Source of the DNA: Silene latifolia
Taxonomy: Eukaryota; Streptophyta; Magnoliopsida; Caryophyllales; Caryophyllaceae
NCBI RefSeq assembly: GCF_048544455.1
Contig: NC_133536.1
Location: 40,380,652 to 40,444,651 of the forward strand
Direction: 5' to 3'
Length of the DNA: 64,000 nucleotides
The number at the start of each line of letters is the position of its first letter. Position 1 is the stretch's first letter. The notes under the pieces were generated by a model that worked only from the letters and a program-made list of their open reading frames with translations, did not search any database and was not told where the DNA came from. Shown in pieces: positions 20,902 through 30,490 of this stretch. The position numbers were made by a program, and so were the translations under genes.

Positions 20902-21425
20902 AAGGTACAACTGATTTTGGGTTATCTTATTGTGGTTATCCTCCAGTTTTGGAGGGATATTGTGATGCTAACTGGATCTCGGAGAGTAAGGATATTCACC
21001 CTACCAGTGGTTATGTTTTTACTTTAGCAGGAGCAGCTGTATCTTGAAGATCATCCAAGCAAACGTGTATTGCGAGATCTACAATCGAATCGGAATTTAT
21101 AGCTCTCGAATTGGCTGGTCGAGAAGCAGAATGATTGAGAAGTTTGGTAGCGGACATTCCTCTTTGGCCAAAGCCCGTGCCATCCATGCCGCTACATTGT
21201 GACTCGCAATCTGCCATTCATGTAGCCAAGAATAAGGCTTATAATGGCAAGAGTAGGCATATACGCCTAAGGCATAATATAGTTTGTAACTTGATCAAGT
21301 TTGGTGTTATTTCTTTAGATTATGTGAGGTCGGAAAGTAATATCGCCGGCTCATTGACAAAGGCCTTAAACAGGAAAATAGTTTCAGAAACTGCTAAAAA
21401 GATGGGATTGTGCCCACCTACGTAG
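20902..21425 (+). pseudogene. Copia-1 RNase H and C-terminus
   Basis: Continues the RT frame after the solo [18 protein letters not shown], then STIESEFIALELAGREAE, MPLHCDSQSAIHVAKN and GKSRHIRLRHNIVC, the copia RNase H signature with D-E-D positions. Stops interrupt it near 21042 and 21132. It ends MGLCPPT at 21425. Confidence 0.85.
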
Positions 21426-21443
21426 TGCTTTTACGATGGATAC

Positions 21444-21557
21444 CGAAGAGTTTAACGATCCAAAATACTCAAGAGGGGGGGGGGGGTGAATTGAGGATTT
21501 AAAACTTTTACTACTTTTTCAATTATATGAATATAATTAATTATTTAAAGTTTATTT
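21444..21557 (-). repeat. Inverted copy of the Copia-2 LTR terminus
   Basis: The complement of this stretch matches 23337-23450, the last 114 bases of the Copia-2 5' LTR, including the G/C homopolymer and GATCCAAAATACTCAAGAGG. It abuts the LTR start at 21559. A fragment of a second, oppositely oriented Copia-2-type LTR is the simplest explanation. Confidence 0.8.
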
Positions 21558-21897
21558 TTGTTGAACCATATAGATATATATATATGTTTATGTTTTGATG
21601 ATGTCAAGAGTGCTTTATATTCTATATACTCGTTGCGCGTAATTGTTTGTTTAGTCTTTTAGATTGGACTTACTAATCGCAAGCATTAAAGAATTGTGAT
21701 GGAAGTATACAAGAACATATTGTGATCAAGCCCTCAATCACGGATCAATATATTACAAGATAGTGAAATAGTTATTCAAGCGTCATGAGAAGATAAAGCT
21801 CATCTAACGATTGATCAAGCTTGAATAATGAAGTAGCCTACACTCGAAGATCTCCTAAAGAAGATTAGAATAGCGTAGGTGATTATCTCGTAATGGT

Positions 21898-21998
21898 AAT
21901 GTAAGAATGGACTTCTTACATTGATAAAGTTATAGCCTCACAGCTATAACATTACTTATATAAGAGTTCAATGTTATAGCTCTTCTAGTATAACATTG
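21898..21998. repeat. Three consecutive perfect hairpins in Copia-2 LTR
   Basis: Stem 1: AATGTAAGAA/TTCTTACATT (21898-21922, loop 5). Stem 2: GTTATAGC/GCTATAAC (21929-21950, loop 6). Stem 3: CAATGTTATA/TATAACATTG (21969-21998, loop 10). Stems 1 and 2 are essentially conserved in the 3' LTR (about 34957-35058). Confidence 0.85.
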
Positions 21999-22524
21999 AG
22001 ATGTGAAGTTTATAAAACACACGACAAAATAGTTTTTAAATTGTTTTTGGAAAATCGTTTTAAATGTTTTAGTAAAAAGTATTTATTTTACAAGGGAGCT
22101 TATTTTAATATTGAGTATGGTTTTACTATGAGCTTATAATTAGTAATTATGATTGAATCAACTTATGAGTTGAGGCATCTTGCTAATTAGGGTTTCTAGT
22201 TTCTACATACTCTAAAAAACCCTAAACCTAATTTATCTTACCTAGGGTTTTCGTGAAAGAGGATTGGGCTTATGAGTCATTTCTTTCTCATACACGGTTA
22301 CTCTTTGTACAAGTTAGGGTTTTATGTAAATCTTTATAATATTTGATTAGAGATTTAATATATCTTTTATATTATTTTGATTTATTCTTTCCTAACTTAT
22401 AAGATATTATTTTTGCAAAGATAGAAGGAAAAGTTTGAGTAAATCTTTAAATTAATATTTGATTAGAGATTTGTTATCTCTTTATTATTTGATTTACTCC
22501 TTTCTATCTTATAAAAATATTAGG

Positions 22525-22590
22525 GATGAATAGTGCTGTGTGAACAGTGCCGTGAATAGTGCTGTGAAAAGTAAAACGTGAATAGTAATT
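22525..22590 (+). repeat. TGAATAGTGCTGTG repeat cluster in Copia-2 LTR
   Basis: Repeated units GATGAATAGTGCTGTG, TGAACAGTGC, GTGAATAGTGCTGTG and GTGAATAGT. The 3' LTR copy (35575-35610) has lost most units, so the array is length-variable. Confidence 0.7.
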
Positions 22591-22848
22591 TATTTCTTGC
22601 ACAATAAGCCTTTGCTTGGATAAGGGTTAAGGTATTAGGATAATATTTGATAGAGATTTTTTATCTCCTTATATCATCTTTCCTAACTCCAAGATATTGG
22701 TGAGTTGTTAAGATAGGAAGATATTATTTATTAAGGCAAGTCTTGGAGAAGAATTAAGGAAGATTTAACCTAATTCCTTCTTACTTTACAAGGCTTCCAC
22801 ACGGCACTTAGGATTTTTAATAAACCAAAACCCTTGCTCCTCTTTTAC

Positions 22849-22857
22849 TATAAATAC
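22849..22857 (+). promoter_or_regulatory. TATA box of Copia-2 LTR
   Basis: TATAAATAC in the setting TTTACTATAAATACTCC; about 600 bp remain to the LTR end. Confidence 0.55.
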
Positions 22858-23452
22858 TCCATTCTTTACATCATTAAAAGTTAAGACCTTTGAGCATAAC
22901 TTTCATATATTTTCAAAAAGCAAAAACCGTGTTTTAGAGCAAAAACCGTTTTGATATTTTTCGAAAAAAGTCGTGTGATTTATAAACTTGTGCATTCGTT
23001 TTTATTGTTATCATTATAAGATAATAGTGCTCAATAGATTTCTTACTTGTTCATTAACGTGAACCTTTGCAAGAATCATTAGTACTTTCTTATTAGCGTA
23101 AGTTAGTCACTCGAGTATTTAACGGTACTCATTGAGTTACAGCTAGAGTTAGTTGTACGAGTTGGATTAGTAAATTTGTAATCCGTAGAAAGGTAATTAA
23201 TTTATTAATCGAGAATAGTGGACGTAGGTTTCGATTTGTGAAACTGAACTACTTCAAAAACCGTGTGTCTCCTTCTCTTTCGTTCGTTCGTTTACTTTGT
23301 TCTTACTTGATCATTAATTAATTAGTTAAAGTTTAATCAATAAACTTTAAGTAATTAATTATATTCATATAATCGAAAAAGTTTTAAAAGTTTTAAATCC
23401 TCAACTACCCCCCCCCCCCTCTTGAGTATTTTGGATCCATAGACTCTTCAAT

Positions 23453-23465
23453 TGGTATCAGAGCC
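23453..23465 (+). promoter_or_regulatory. Copia-2 primer binding site (tRNA-iMet type)
   Basis: TGGTATCAGAGCC, two bases after the LTR, is the standard plant copia primer site complementary to initiator tRNA-Met. Confidence 0.9.
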
Positions 23466-23557
23466 TCGTGCTCTTGGTTGCCTAACCGCAAAGAGGCTGA
23501 TCTATCTTTTTCTTATTTATCTTATCGTTTTATATTCCGCTGCCTATCATGTGATAA

Positions 23558-24880
23558 ATGGATTTCAAATACCTCAAGTGTCTTGTCTTTGATAGGAAGA
23601 ATTATGGGTTATGGAAAAACATGATGACTCACTATGTGAAAGGTCATGATTGAGAGTGTTGGAGGATTATCCAAAACGGACCGCACAAAATTCTAGTTGC
23701 ATCCGCTGAAGGCACTACCTATGAGAAGAAGGAAGACGACTATGTCGAGGCCGACTACAAGAAAGCCGAAAAGAACTCTAAAGCAATAAGTCTATTGCAA
23801 AACGGCATGACCTCTACTGAGTTCGATCGGTTCTCTTCGTGTACAACGGCCAAGGAGATATGGGATGATCTTGAACTAGCTTATGAAGGTACTTCCATTG
23901 TTAGGAAGCACCGTATAGATCTGTTATTGCAGAAATATGAGCTATTCAATATGGAGCCTAATGAGTCCCTGGATAGCATGTCTGCACGGTTTTCAAGTAT
24001 CATAAACGAATTGAAAAACCTAGGAAGGAAGTTCAGTACCGAGGACATTGCAAGGAAGGTTCTTAGGAGCCTAACTAAAAAATGGCGTGCCAAGGTCACA
24101 GCAATGGAGGAATCGCGAGATCTTTAAAACCTATCCTACCAAGAACTCATTGGTGCTCTCATGGCCCACGAATCACTCTAAATGCTGATGAAGCAGAACT
24201 GAGTAGAGGTAAGAACATGGCCTTGAAAAGCGAGGATGTCAGCTCCGACATAGAGGATGAGACCGACCGTATTGTTTGCTCGTCGTATTAAAAATAGGAT
24301 CTTTCGAAACAAGCAAACAAAGTCTACTTCTAACAACAACAAGTCCTTTAACAAGAAAGCAACAGAATCAAAATCGTCATTTACTAACAGAGGTTGCTTC
24401 AAGTGTGGAGAATCTGATCACATGATTAAGGATTGTCCCACTTGGAAGAAAATTAAGGACAAGGCTCAAAGAGAAAAGACAAAGAAAGAATTCAAGCAAG
24501 TCATGTTGGCGTCATGTTGGGGAGATCTCGACACGGAATATGATGAGGAGTAAGAAGATGAAGAAGTTGCTCATCTTTGTTTAAGTAGCATCAGACTTGA
24601 CCTATTTTCTGACATTGATAATGATAGCTTGGACTCTAGCTCAGATTATTGCTTTCTAGGACAATCAGATGAAGATGACGATGATGAGGTAAGTTATCTT
24701 GAACTTAAGAAAGGAGTTAAGAAACTATCTAGAAATGCCTTGATTGAATACTTCGAACATTCCCTTGATAAATGTCATGAACAGGATATGGAACTAAAGG
24801 ATCTGAAAGAACAGATTCTTGATATTGCTGAAGAGAATCAGATTCTAAAAGCAAAAGCTAAAAAGCTGGCTGAAATCTAA
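23558..24880 (+). pseudogene. Copia-2 gag, broken
   Basis: MDFKYLKCLVFDRKNYGLWK opens at 23558. Stops interrupt it near 23653, 24127, 24290 and 24551. Recognisable parts are FDRFSSCTTAKEIWDDLELA, the capsid core (23795-24127), and the zinc knuckle CFKCGESDHMIKDC (near 24394). An acidic stretch and a predicted coiled coil (HSLDKCHEQDMELKDLKEQI, 24760-24880) follow. The order is typical of copia elements with long gag proteins. Confidence 0.82.
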
Positions 24881-25755
24881 AGTTACAGCTAATGTTGCTA
24901 CAACTTTAGAAATAGTAAACGCTGAGAAAAAGGATCTTGAGTCTAAAGTTATAGCTAATGAAGCTATAACCTCAAATCTGAAACTCAACGTTAAGCATCT
25001 ACAAGCCAAAGTTATAGCTAATGAAGCTATAACTTTAGAACCTAGAAAAGCCAAGGAACTTCTTGTAACTAAAATCACATCTGATGAGGCAGTGATGTTA
25101 GAACAAAAAAAAAATTGATTCTCTCTCAAAGCAATTGAAAGAATCTAAAACTGATATGGTCAATGTTAAGAAACAGCATTCAGATATTGTATTCATTCTT
25201 AACAAAAGGTTCCAAGACTTTTGTGACAATTTCAAGAAGGATAATGATGTAGATCACACGAAATGTCTAGAAGAAATAAAAACCCTAAAGGACTTACTCT
25301 TACATGCTAGAAAAGTCCATGATAAGTGGGAAGGTAGAACAAAAGTCCTAAACTTCCTAACCGAACAATCTGATAATGATAGGAAGATGGGGTTAGGACA
25401 TGAGTGCTACAGCCGTAGAGATCACTCTAAATGCAAATCAACATCTTCGGATTTTGATTTCAGAAAAAGGACATATGTTGATCTTCCTGAATATCTGATT
25501 TGCAATTACTGTGGTCATACGGGTCACATCCAAGACAATTGTGTCAAAAGAGCGCATGATAAACGGAAAAATACCGACCATGCTAGAATGGTTAATACAA
25601 CAGTCGAGCATGATGAATCCCCTATATATGAACCTAACGAACAAAGAAATAACAACTTTCGTTGGTTCTATGACATGGCGTTTGACCATACCAAGAAACC
25701 TAGCACTTCACAAACTCCTTATCGATCTAAACAAAGCAAGCCTAATCACAAGTAA
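24877..25755 (+). pseudogene. Copia-2 gag C-terminal coiled coil with hairpin repeats and second zinc knuckle
   Basis: Three near-identical units spell AxKVIANEAIT-like peptides (24877-25040), built on the DNA palindrome GTTATAGC-TAATGAA-GCTATAAC. A frame change lies near 25115 and a new open block from 25135 continues the coiled coil. A second zinc knuckle, CNYCGHTGHIQDNC, is at about 25504-25545. The block ends with a short CCTAGAGAAAC tandem repeat (25770-25830). Confidence 0.75.
24948..25033. repeat. GTTATAGC/GCTATAAC hairpins in Copia-2 gag
   Basis: Two exact copies of GTTATAGC-TAATGAA-GCTATAAC at 24948-24970 and 25011-25033, and a diverged copy at 24877-24909 (GTTACAGC...GCTACAAC). The same stem occurs in the LTR at 21929-21950. 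Confidence 0.85.
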
Positions 25756-25983
25756 TACAGTCATGTTAGACCTAGAGAAACTCCTAGACCTAGAGAAACC
25801 CCTAGACCAAGAGAAAACCCTAAACCTAGAACTCCTCCTAAGCAAAACTACTCAAGGTTTAAAAAGACGATCATTAGACAAGTATGGGTGCGAAAGGATC
25901 TAATATATAGAGTAACTAATCATAAGGGACCCAACTTAGCTTGAGTACCTAAAAACTGTATCTAATCCTTTCTGCAGGTAATA

Positions 25984-26556
25984 GTGAAAGAAAACAATCA
26001 ATGGTATCTTGACAGTGGTTGCTCAAGACACATGACCGGAGATAAGAATCTATTTCTTTCACTCAGACCGTTCAACGGAGGAAAGGTGATGTTTAGGGAT
26101 AACAAGAAGGGAAAAGTGATTGGTGTTGGCAAAGTTGGAATTTCTAAGTCACACGCAATTAGTGATGTTTATTTAGTTGATGGTCTCAAGCACAATTTGC
26201 TTAGCATATCTCAACTATGCGACAAAGGTAACAAAGTTGTTTTTCATACTGATGGTTGTCGCATTATCATTGAAGGAACTAGTAATGTTATTCTTGAGGG
26301 CCATAGGAAAAGGAATGTGTATATGATAGATTTAAATGATGTGCCTACTAACTCTTTTATGTGCATGAAAGTTACTCTTGATGATCTCTGTTTGTGGCAC
26401 AAACGGTTTGGCCACATTAGCTCACTAACCTTGAACAAACTCATGAAGTGGGACTTGGTTGAAGGGTTACCTGAGATCAAGTTCGACCAAGAAAGAATGT
26501 GTGACACGTGTGCTAGATGCAAACATGTGAGATCATCGTTCAAACCTCATAGATGA
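25984..26556 (+). pseudogene. Copia-2 protease and integrase zinc domain
   Basis: Opens at the protease motif QWYLDSGCSRHMTGDKN (active-site DSG). VYLVDGLKHNLLSISQLC and the GAG-pre-integrase part LCLWHKRFGHISSLTLNKLM follow, then the HHCC zinc end CDTCARCKHVRSSFKPH. The frame then breaks at about 26553, where some 100 bases of integrase are missing. Confidence 0.87.
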
Positions 26557-27178
26557 CTACTCAAGGTATATATGGCCTATCTTTCTTCATTCAAAAGATA
26601 AAACATTTGATGAATTTGATTGTCTTATGAAACTTGTTCAAAATAAATATAAGACTAACCTTGTGTCTATTCGTACGGATCATGGCACTGAATTTGATAA
26701 TGAAGCCTTCATAAAATATTGTAGAGTTAATGGTGTAGGACATAACTTTTCCGCACCAAGAACTCCACAACAGAACGGTGTCATTGAACGTATGAATAGA
26801 ACATTAGAAGATATGGCTCGTACAATGCTTTTATGTAGTGGTTTACCTCGTAACTTTTGGGCTGAAGCCATTAGTACTTCTTGTTATATCCATAATCGTG
26901 CTATGATTAGACCTATTCTTAAGAAAACCTCCTATGAACTCCTAAGAGGTCGTAAACCTAACATCTCCCATCTTCGTTGTTTTGGGAGTAAGTGTTTTGT
27001 TCACAATAATGGTAAAAATAGGTTAAGCAAATTCGACCCTAGGAGTGATGAGGCGATTTTCATAGGATACTCGGATCATAGCAAGGCTTACAAAGTCTTC
27101 AACAAGAGAACTCTCTATATTGAAGAAAGTGTTCACGTTATTTTTGATGAAGATAACGTGTTTGATAAGCCTTTATAG
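26553..27178 (+). pseudogene. Copia-2 integrase core, first catalytic Asp deleted
   Basis: DDYSRYIWPIFLHSKDKTFD (from about 26551, shifted frame) joins straight onto the zinc domain, so the segment that normally holds the first D of the DDE triad is gone. The second D is in RTDHGTEFDN and the E in PQQNGVIERMNRT. KCFVHNNGKNRLSKFDPRSD and FIGYSDHSKAYKVFN form the C-terminal part. The frame stops at 27176 (KPL*DEEE). Confidence 0.85.
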
Positions 27179-28270
27179 GATGAGGAAGAAGACTTGGACG
27201 AACCTGACTTTCGTCTTTCTAGAGACGATCCCCCAGAGTTAGAATTGGAGGACAATGAAATTGAAGGAATAAGTGATGAACTTGATCACTCTTCAAAGGA
27301 TAAAAAGGAGAAAATCAAAGTTATAGTTGATGATACTATAACATTGACTCAAAATAAGGATTCCCAATCTAATGTTATAGGTGATGTTACTATAACACTG
27401 AATCCAAATCAAGGTACAGAGTCCGAAGTTATAAACGGCTCTACTACAATACCTGGATTGGATTCTAGGGAATATTAAGAAGGGTATTCAAACGAGATGA
27501 TTCTTAAATTATTTTTGCTCATTCTACTCATTCATATCCATGATCGAACCAACAAATATCAATGAAGCTCTTACAGAATCAGATTGGATAATAGCTATGC
27601 AAGAAGAGCTTCAACAGTTCGAACGGAATAAAGTTTGGCACTTAGTTCCTAGACCCAAGGATCGATTTGTTATTGGAACAAGATGGGTATTTAGAAATAA
27701 ACTAGATGATGCCGAAATCATTGTTCGAAATAAAGCAAGATTGATGGTCTAAGGTTATAATCAACAAGAAGGAATAGATTATGACGAGACCTTCGCACTT
27801 GTTGCTCGTCTTGAAGCTATTAGACTTCTGATAGCATTCGCAGCACATAAAGGAATGAAACTCTTCCAGATGGACGTCAAGACAGCATTTCTAAATGGGT
27901 ATCTACAGGAAGAAGTCTTCGTAGAACAACCCCTGGATTTAAGAATAGCAAATTTGAAGACCATGTCTTTAAATTAGATAAAGCCCTATATGGATTAAAA
28001 CAAGCACCAAGGGCGTGGTATGACAAATTATCAAAGTTTCTACTTGACAGTGGATTCAGTAGAGGATCTGTTGATAAAACCCTATTTCTAAAATCCGAGG
28101 GTACCGACCTTTTGGTGTTTCCAATCTACGTTGATGATATCATATTTGGATCAACCAACCGCAGCTTGTGCAAATATTTTTCGGAGTTGATGAATTCTGA
28201 ATTTAAGATGAGCATGATGGGAGAATTGAAATTCTTTCTAGGTCTGCAAATTCAACAAACCGAATAAGGC
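27179..28270 (+). pseudogene. Copia-2 linker and reverse transcriptase, multiple breaks
   Basis: An acidic linker (27194-27478) holds two more GTTATAG/CTATAAC hairpins (27320-27342, 27374-27396). RT begins with EALTESDWIIAMQEELQQFE and TRWVFRNKLDDA. A TAA in LMV*GYNQQEG fits CAA to [23 protein letters not shown] is intact, then a one-base shift near 27930. YVDDIIFGS near 28131 has the catalytic aspartates, followed by a TAA at 28264 in QQTE*GIK. Confidence 0.85.
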
Positions 28271-29071
28271 ATTAAAATCCATCAACAAAAAATATATGAA
28301 GGAATTGATTCGAAAGTTCGGTATGGAAAATTCTCATGCTATGCCTACTCCGATGGTTGCAGATAAAAAGTTCACTTTAGATGAAGACGGTAAACCTGTT
28401 GATGAAACAACTTACCGTGGGATGATAGGGTCGTTACTATATTTAACTACAAGTCGACCAGATATCATGTTTAGCGTATGCGTTTGTGCGAGATATCAAT
28501 CATCTCCCAAAGAGTCACATATGATGGCCGTAAAAAGGATTTTGCGATACTTAATTGGAACGGCTAAGCTTTATTTATGGTATCCAATGGAGTGTAATTT
28601 CGACTTGGTCGGTTATTCTGATGCCGACTACGCATGATGTTCTCTAGACAGGAAAAGCACGTCAGGTGTTGCCACATTTGTTGGACCTTGCATTATTACG
28701 TGGGGTTCAAAGAAGGAGAATTCAGTTGCCCTTTCTACAGCAGAAGCCGAATATATTGAAGCAGGACTGGTATGCACTCAATTATTATGGCTTAAGCAAC
28801 AATTATGTGATTATGGTGTTGATGTAGGTTGTATTCCTATTTTGTGTGATAATACGAGTGCTATTATTATTTCTAAAAACCCTGCACAGCACTCACGTAC
28901 CAAACACATCGAAATTAGACACCATTTTATACGTGACCATGTTGAGAAATGGAATATAAAACTCGAATTTTGTAGTACTGAAAAATAATGGGCTGACATT
29001 TTTACGAAAACATTGGCTAGAGAACGTTTTGAGATTTTACGGTTGAAAATTGGTTTAATTGGTGGCAACTA
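28271..29071 (+). pseudogene. Copia-2 RT end and RNase H
   Basis: KELIRKFGMENSHAMPTPM and GMIGSLLYLTTSRPDIMFSV end the RT. RNase H shows LVGYSDADYA, then a TGA (28636, fits a Gly codon), SLDRKSTSGVATFVG, ALSTAEAEYIEA, CDNTSAI, and TKHIEIRHHFIRDHVE. A TAA at 28988 (STEK*WADIFTKTLA) fits CAA to TAA. It ends at 29071. Confidence 0.87.
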
Positions 29072-30400
29072 AACTTGTCATAAATATTTTATTTCCCGTA
29101 TGACTGACTAGATTTGACGAGATTGTATGACTGTGTTCGTATTTTCTGTTGCAAGTATATTCATGTATAGTATTTTATTATCTTATGAGAATATTCCATT
29201 TGCTAGTCTGTTATATTTTGTATTGTATACAAACCATATTTTTTTATTCACATATACATTCTAAGGTTTAGAGCTTCATAAACCAATGACATTCATGATT
29301 GGTTTTATTTAGGATGTGAGTAGTACTCCTTACATGGCATGTAACATCAAATTGCATAAGCATGAAAATTGTCTCTTATTGCATGTATACACTCGGTTTG
29401 TGGTGGTGACACATGTGGAGAGGCGACTCTTCCTTTACGTTTTACCTACTAACCTCACATTAGCCAAATTTACCTTGTTTTGACCTATTTATTCTACTAC
29501 ATTCCATATGGCCTACCCTTGTCAAGCTAGTCTTGTTGGTAAGTTTGTTGCTTTTGTGATGGATATTGGAAGGAAGAAGAAAAAGATGGAATGAAACAAC
29601 AACAAAATACAAATGAGAAAAATACAAAAAAAAAGAGAAAAATGATACTATAAAAGATGGAAAGGCAAAAATCTCTTATTACTCCTATTCTTATTCATTT
29701 CCATATTACATGAGGAGAAGTACTTGTTGATGTGAGTGATTTTGTGCCATACTTGGCATGGTGCATCATCTGTTATGTTGGGTTGGAAAGTGGACTATGG
29801 TTACTTTTGGTTCTAATCGGTGCTAGCTTGCCTTTTACCTCCACATATCCAAATTATTTTGCCCCTTCTTACCCAATTACCTCACCTCACATTACTTTGT
29901 AAGTCCTCGGCATGTATTTTGGACCTCGCTTGGTTGGAGTGTATATGTACGGTTACTAGAGATATCTATCATGTTAGATTGCATGCATGCTTTTGTAGGT
30001 CGTAGTTTGGTGAGAGACTATTTTCCTTCTCCCTTACAAAATCTATACTCAACTTGGTTTGTATTACACACTCTATATTTAGAGCTTTCTTATGTTGAAT
30101 TCGTTCTTATACTATAATATGTGCTTTGATTAATATTTATTGCCTCGGTTGATATCATTCTAGTCGTTTTATGTCTGTTCTCTTCTTTTCAATGATGTCA
30201 AGAGGGGGAAGAAATGACCATGATTTAGTATTTGCCTAAGCTTGCTCCTTGTCAGAACCTTTAATCTCTTAAGGTTCTTACATGCTATACTTTCTATATA
30301 ATTGTTTGATCTTGCGTTGATCTTTATCTATAAAGATGACGGTATTATATTGAGAAGGAACTACATACTTAGTCACAATTTTTGGAGACTTGCCATCATC
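29072..30400 (+). other. Copia-2 non-coding tail between pol and 3' LTR
   Basis: About 1.3 kb without a recognisable domain; only short frames. A purine tract CAAGAGGGGGAAGAAA near 30199 could be a second polypurine site. No env-like gene is apparent. Confidence 0.6.
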
Positions 30401-30414
30401 AAAAAAGGGGAATT
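30401..30414 (+). promoter_or_regulatory. Copia-2 polypurine tract
   Basis: AAAAAAGGGGAATT directly precedes the 3' LTR start TGTTGAACC and fixes the LTR boundary; it would prime plus-strand synthesis. Confidence 0.8.
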
Positions 30415-30490
30415 TGTTGAACCATATAGATATTATGTTTATGTTTTGATGATGTCAAGAGTGCTTTATATTTTATATACTCGTTGCGCG

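Larger units (their letters stand above)
21559..23450 (+). repeat. Copia-2 5' LTR (1892 bp)
   Basis: Starts TGTTGAACCATATAG and ends ATAGACTCTTCA, two bases before the primer site. It holds three hairpins (21898-21998), repeated AATATTTGATTAGAGATTT units (near 22339, 22459 and 22645), a TGAATAGT repeat cluster (22525-22590) and a TATA box at 22849. The split 3' LTR (30415-30490 plus 34697-36093) is nearly identical, so insertion was fairly recent. Confidence 0.88.
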
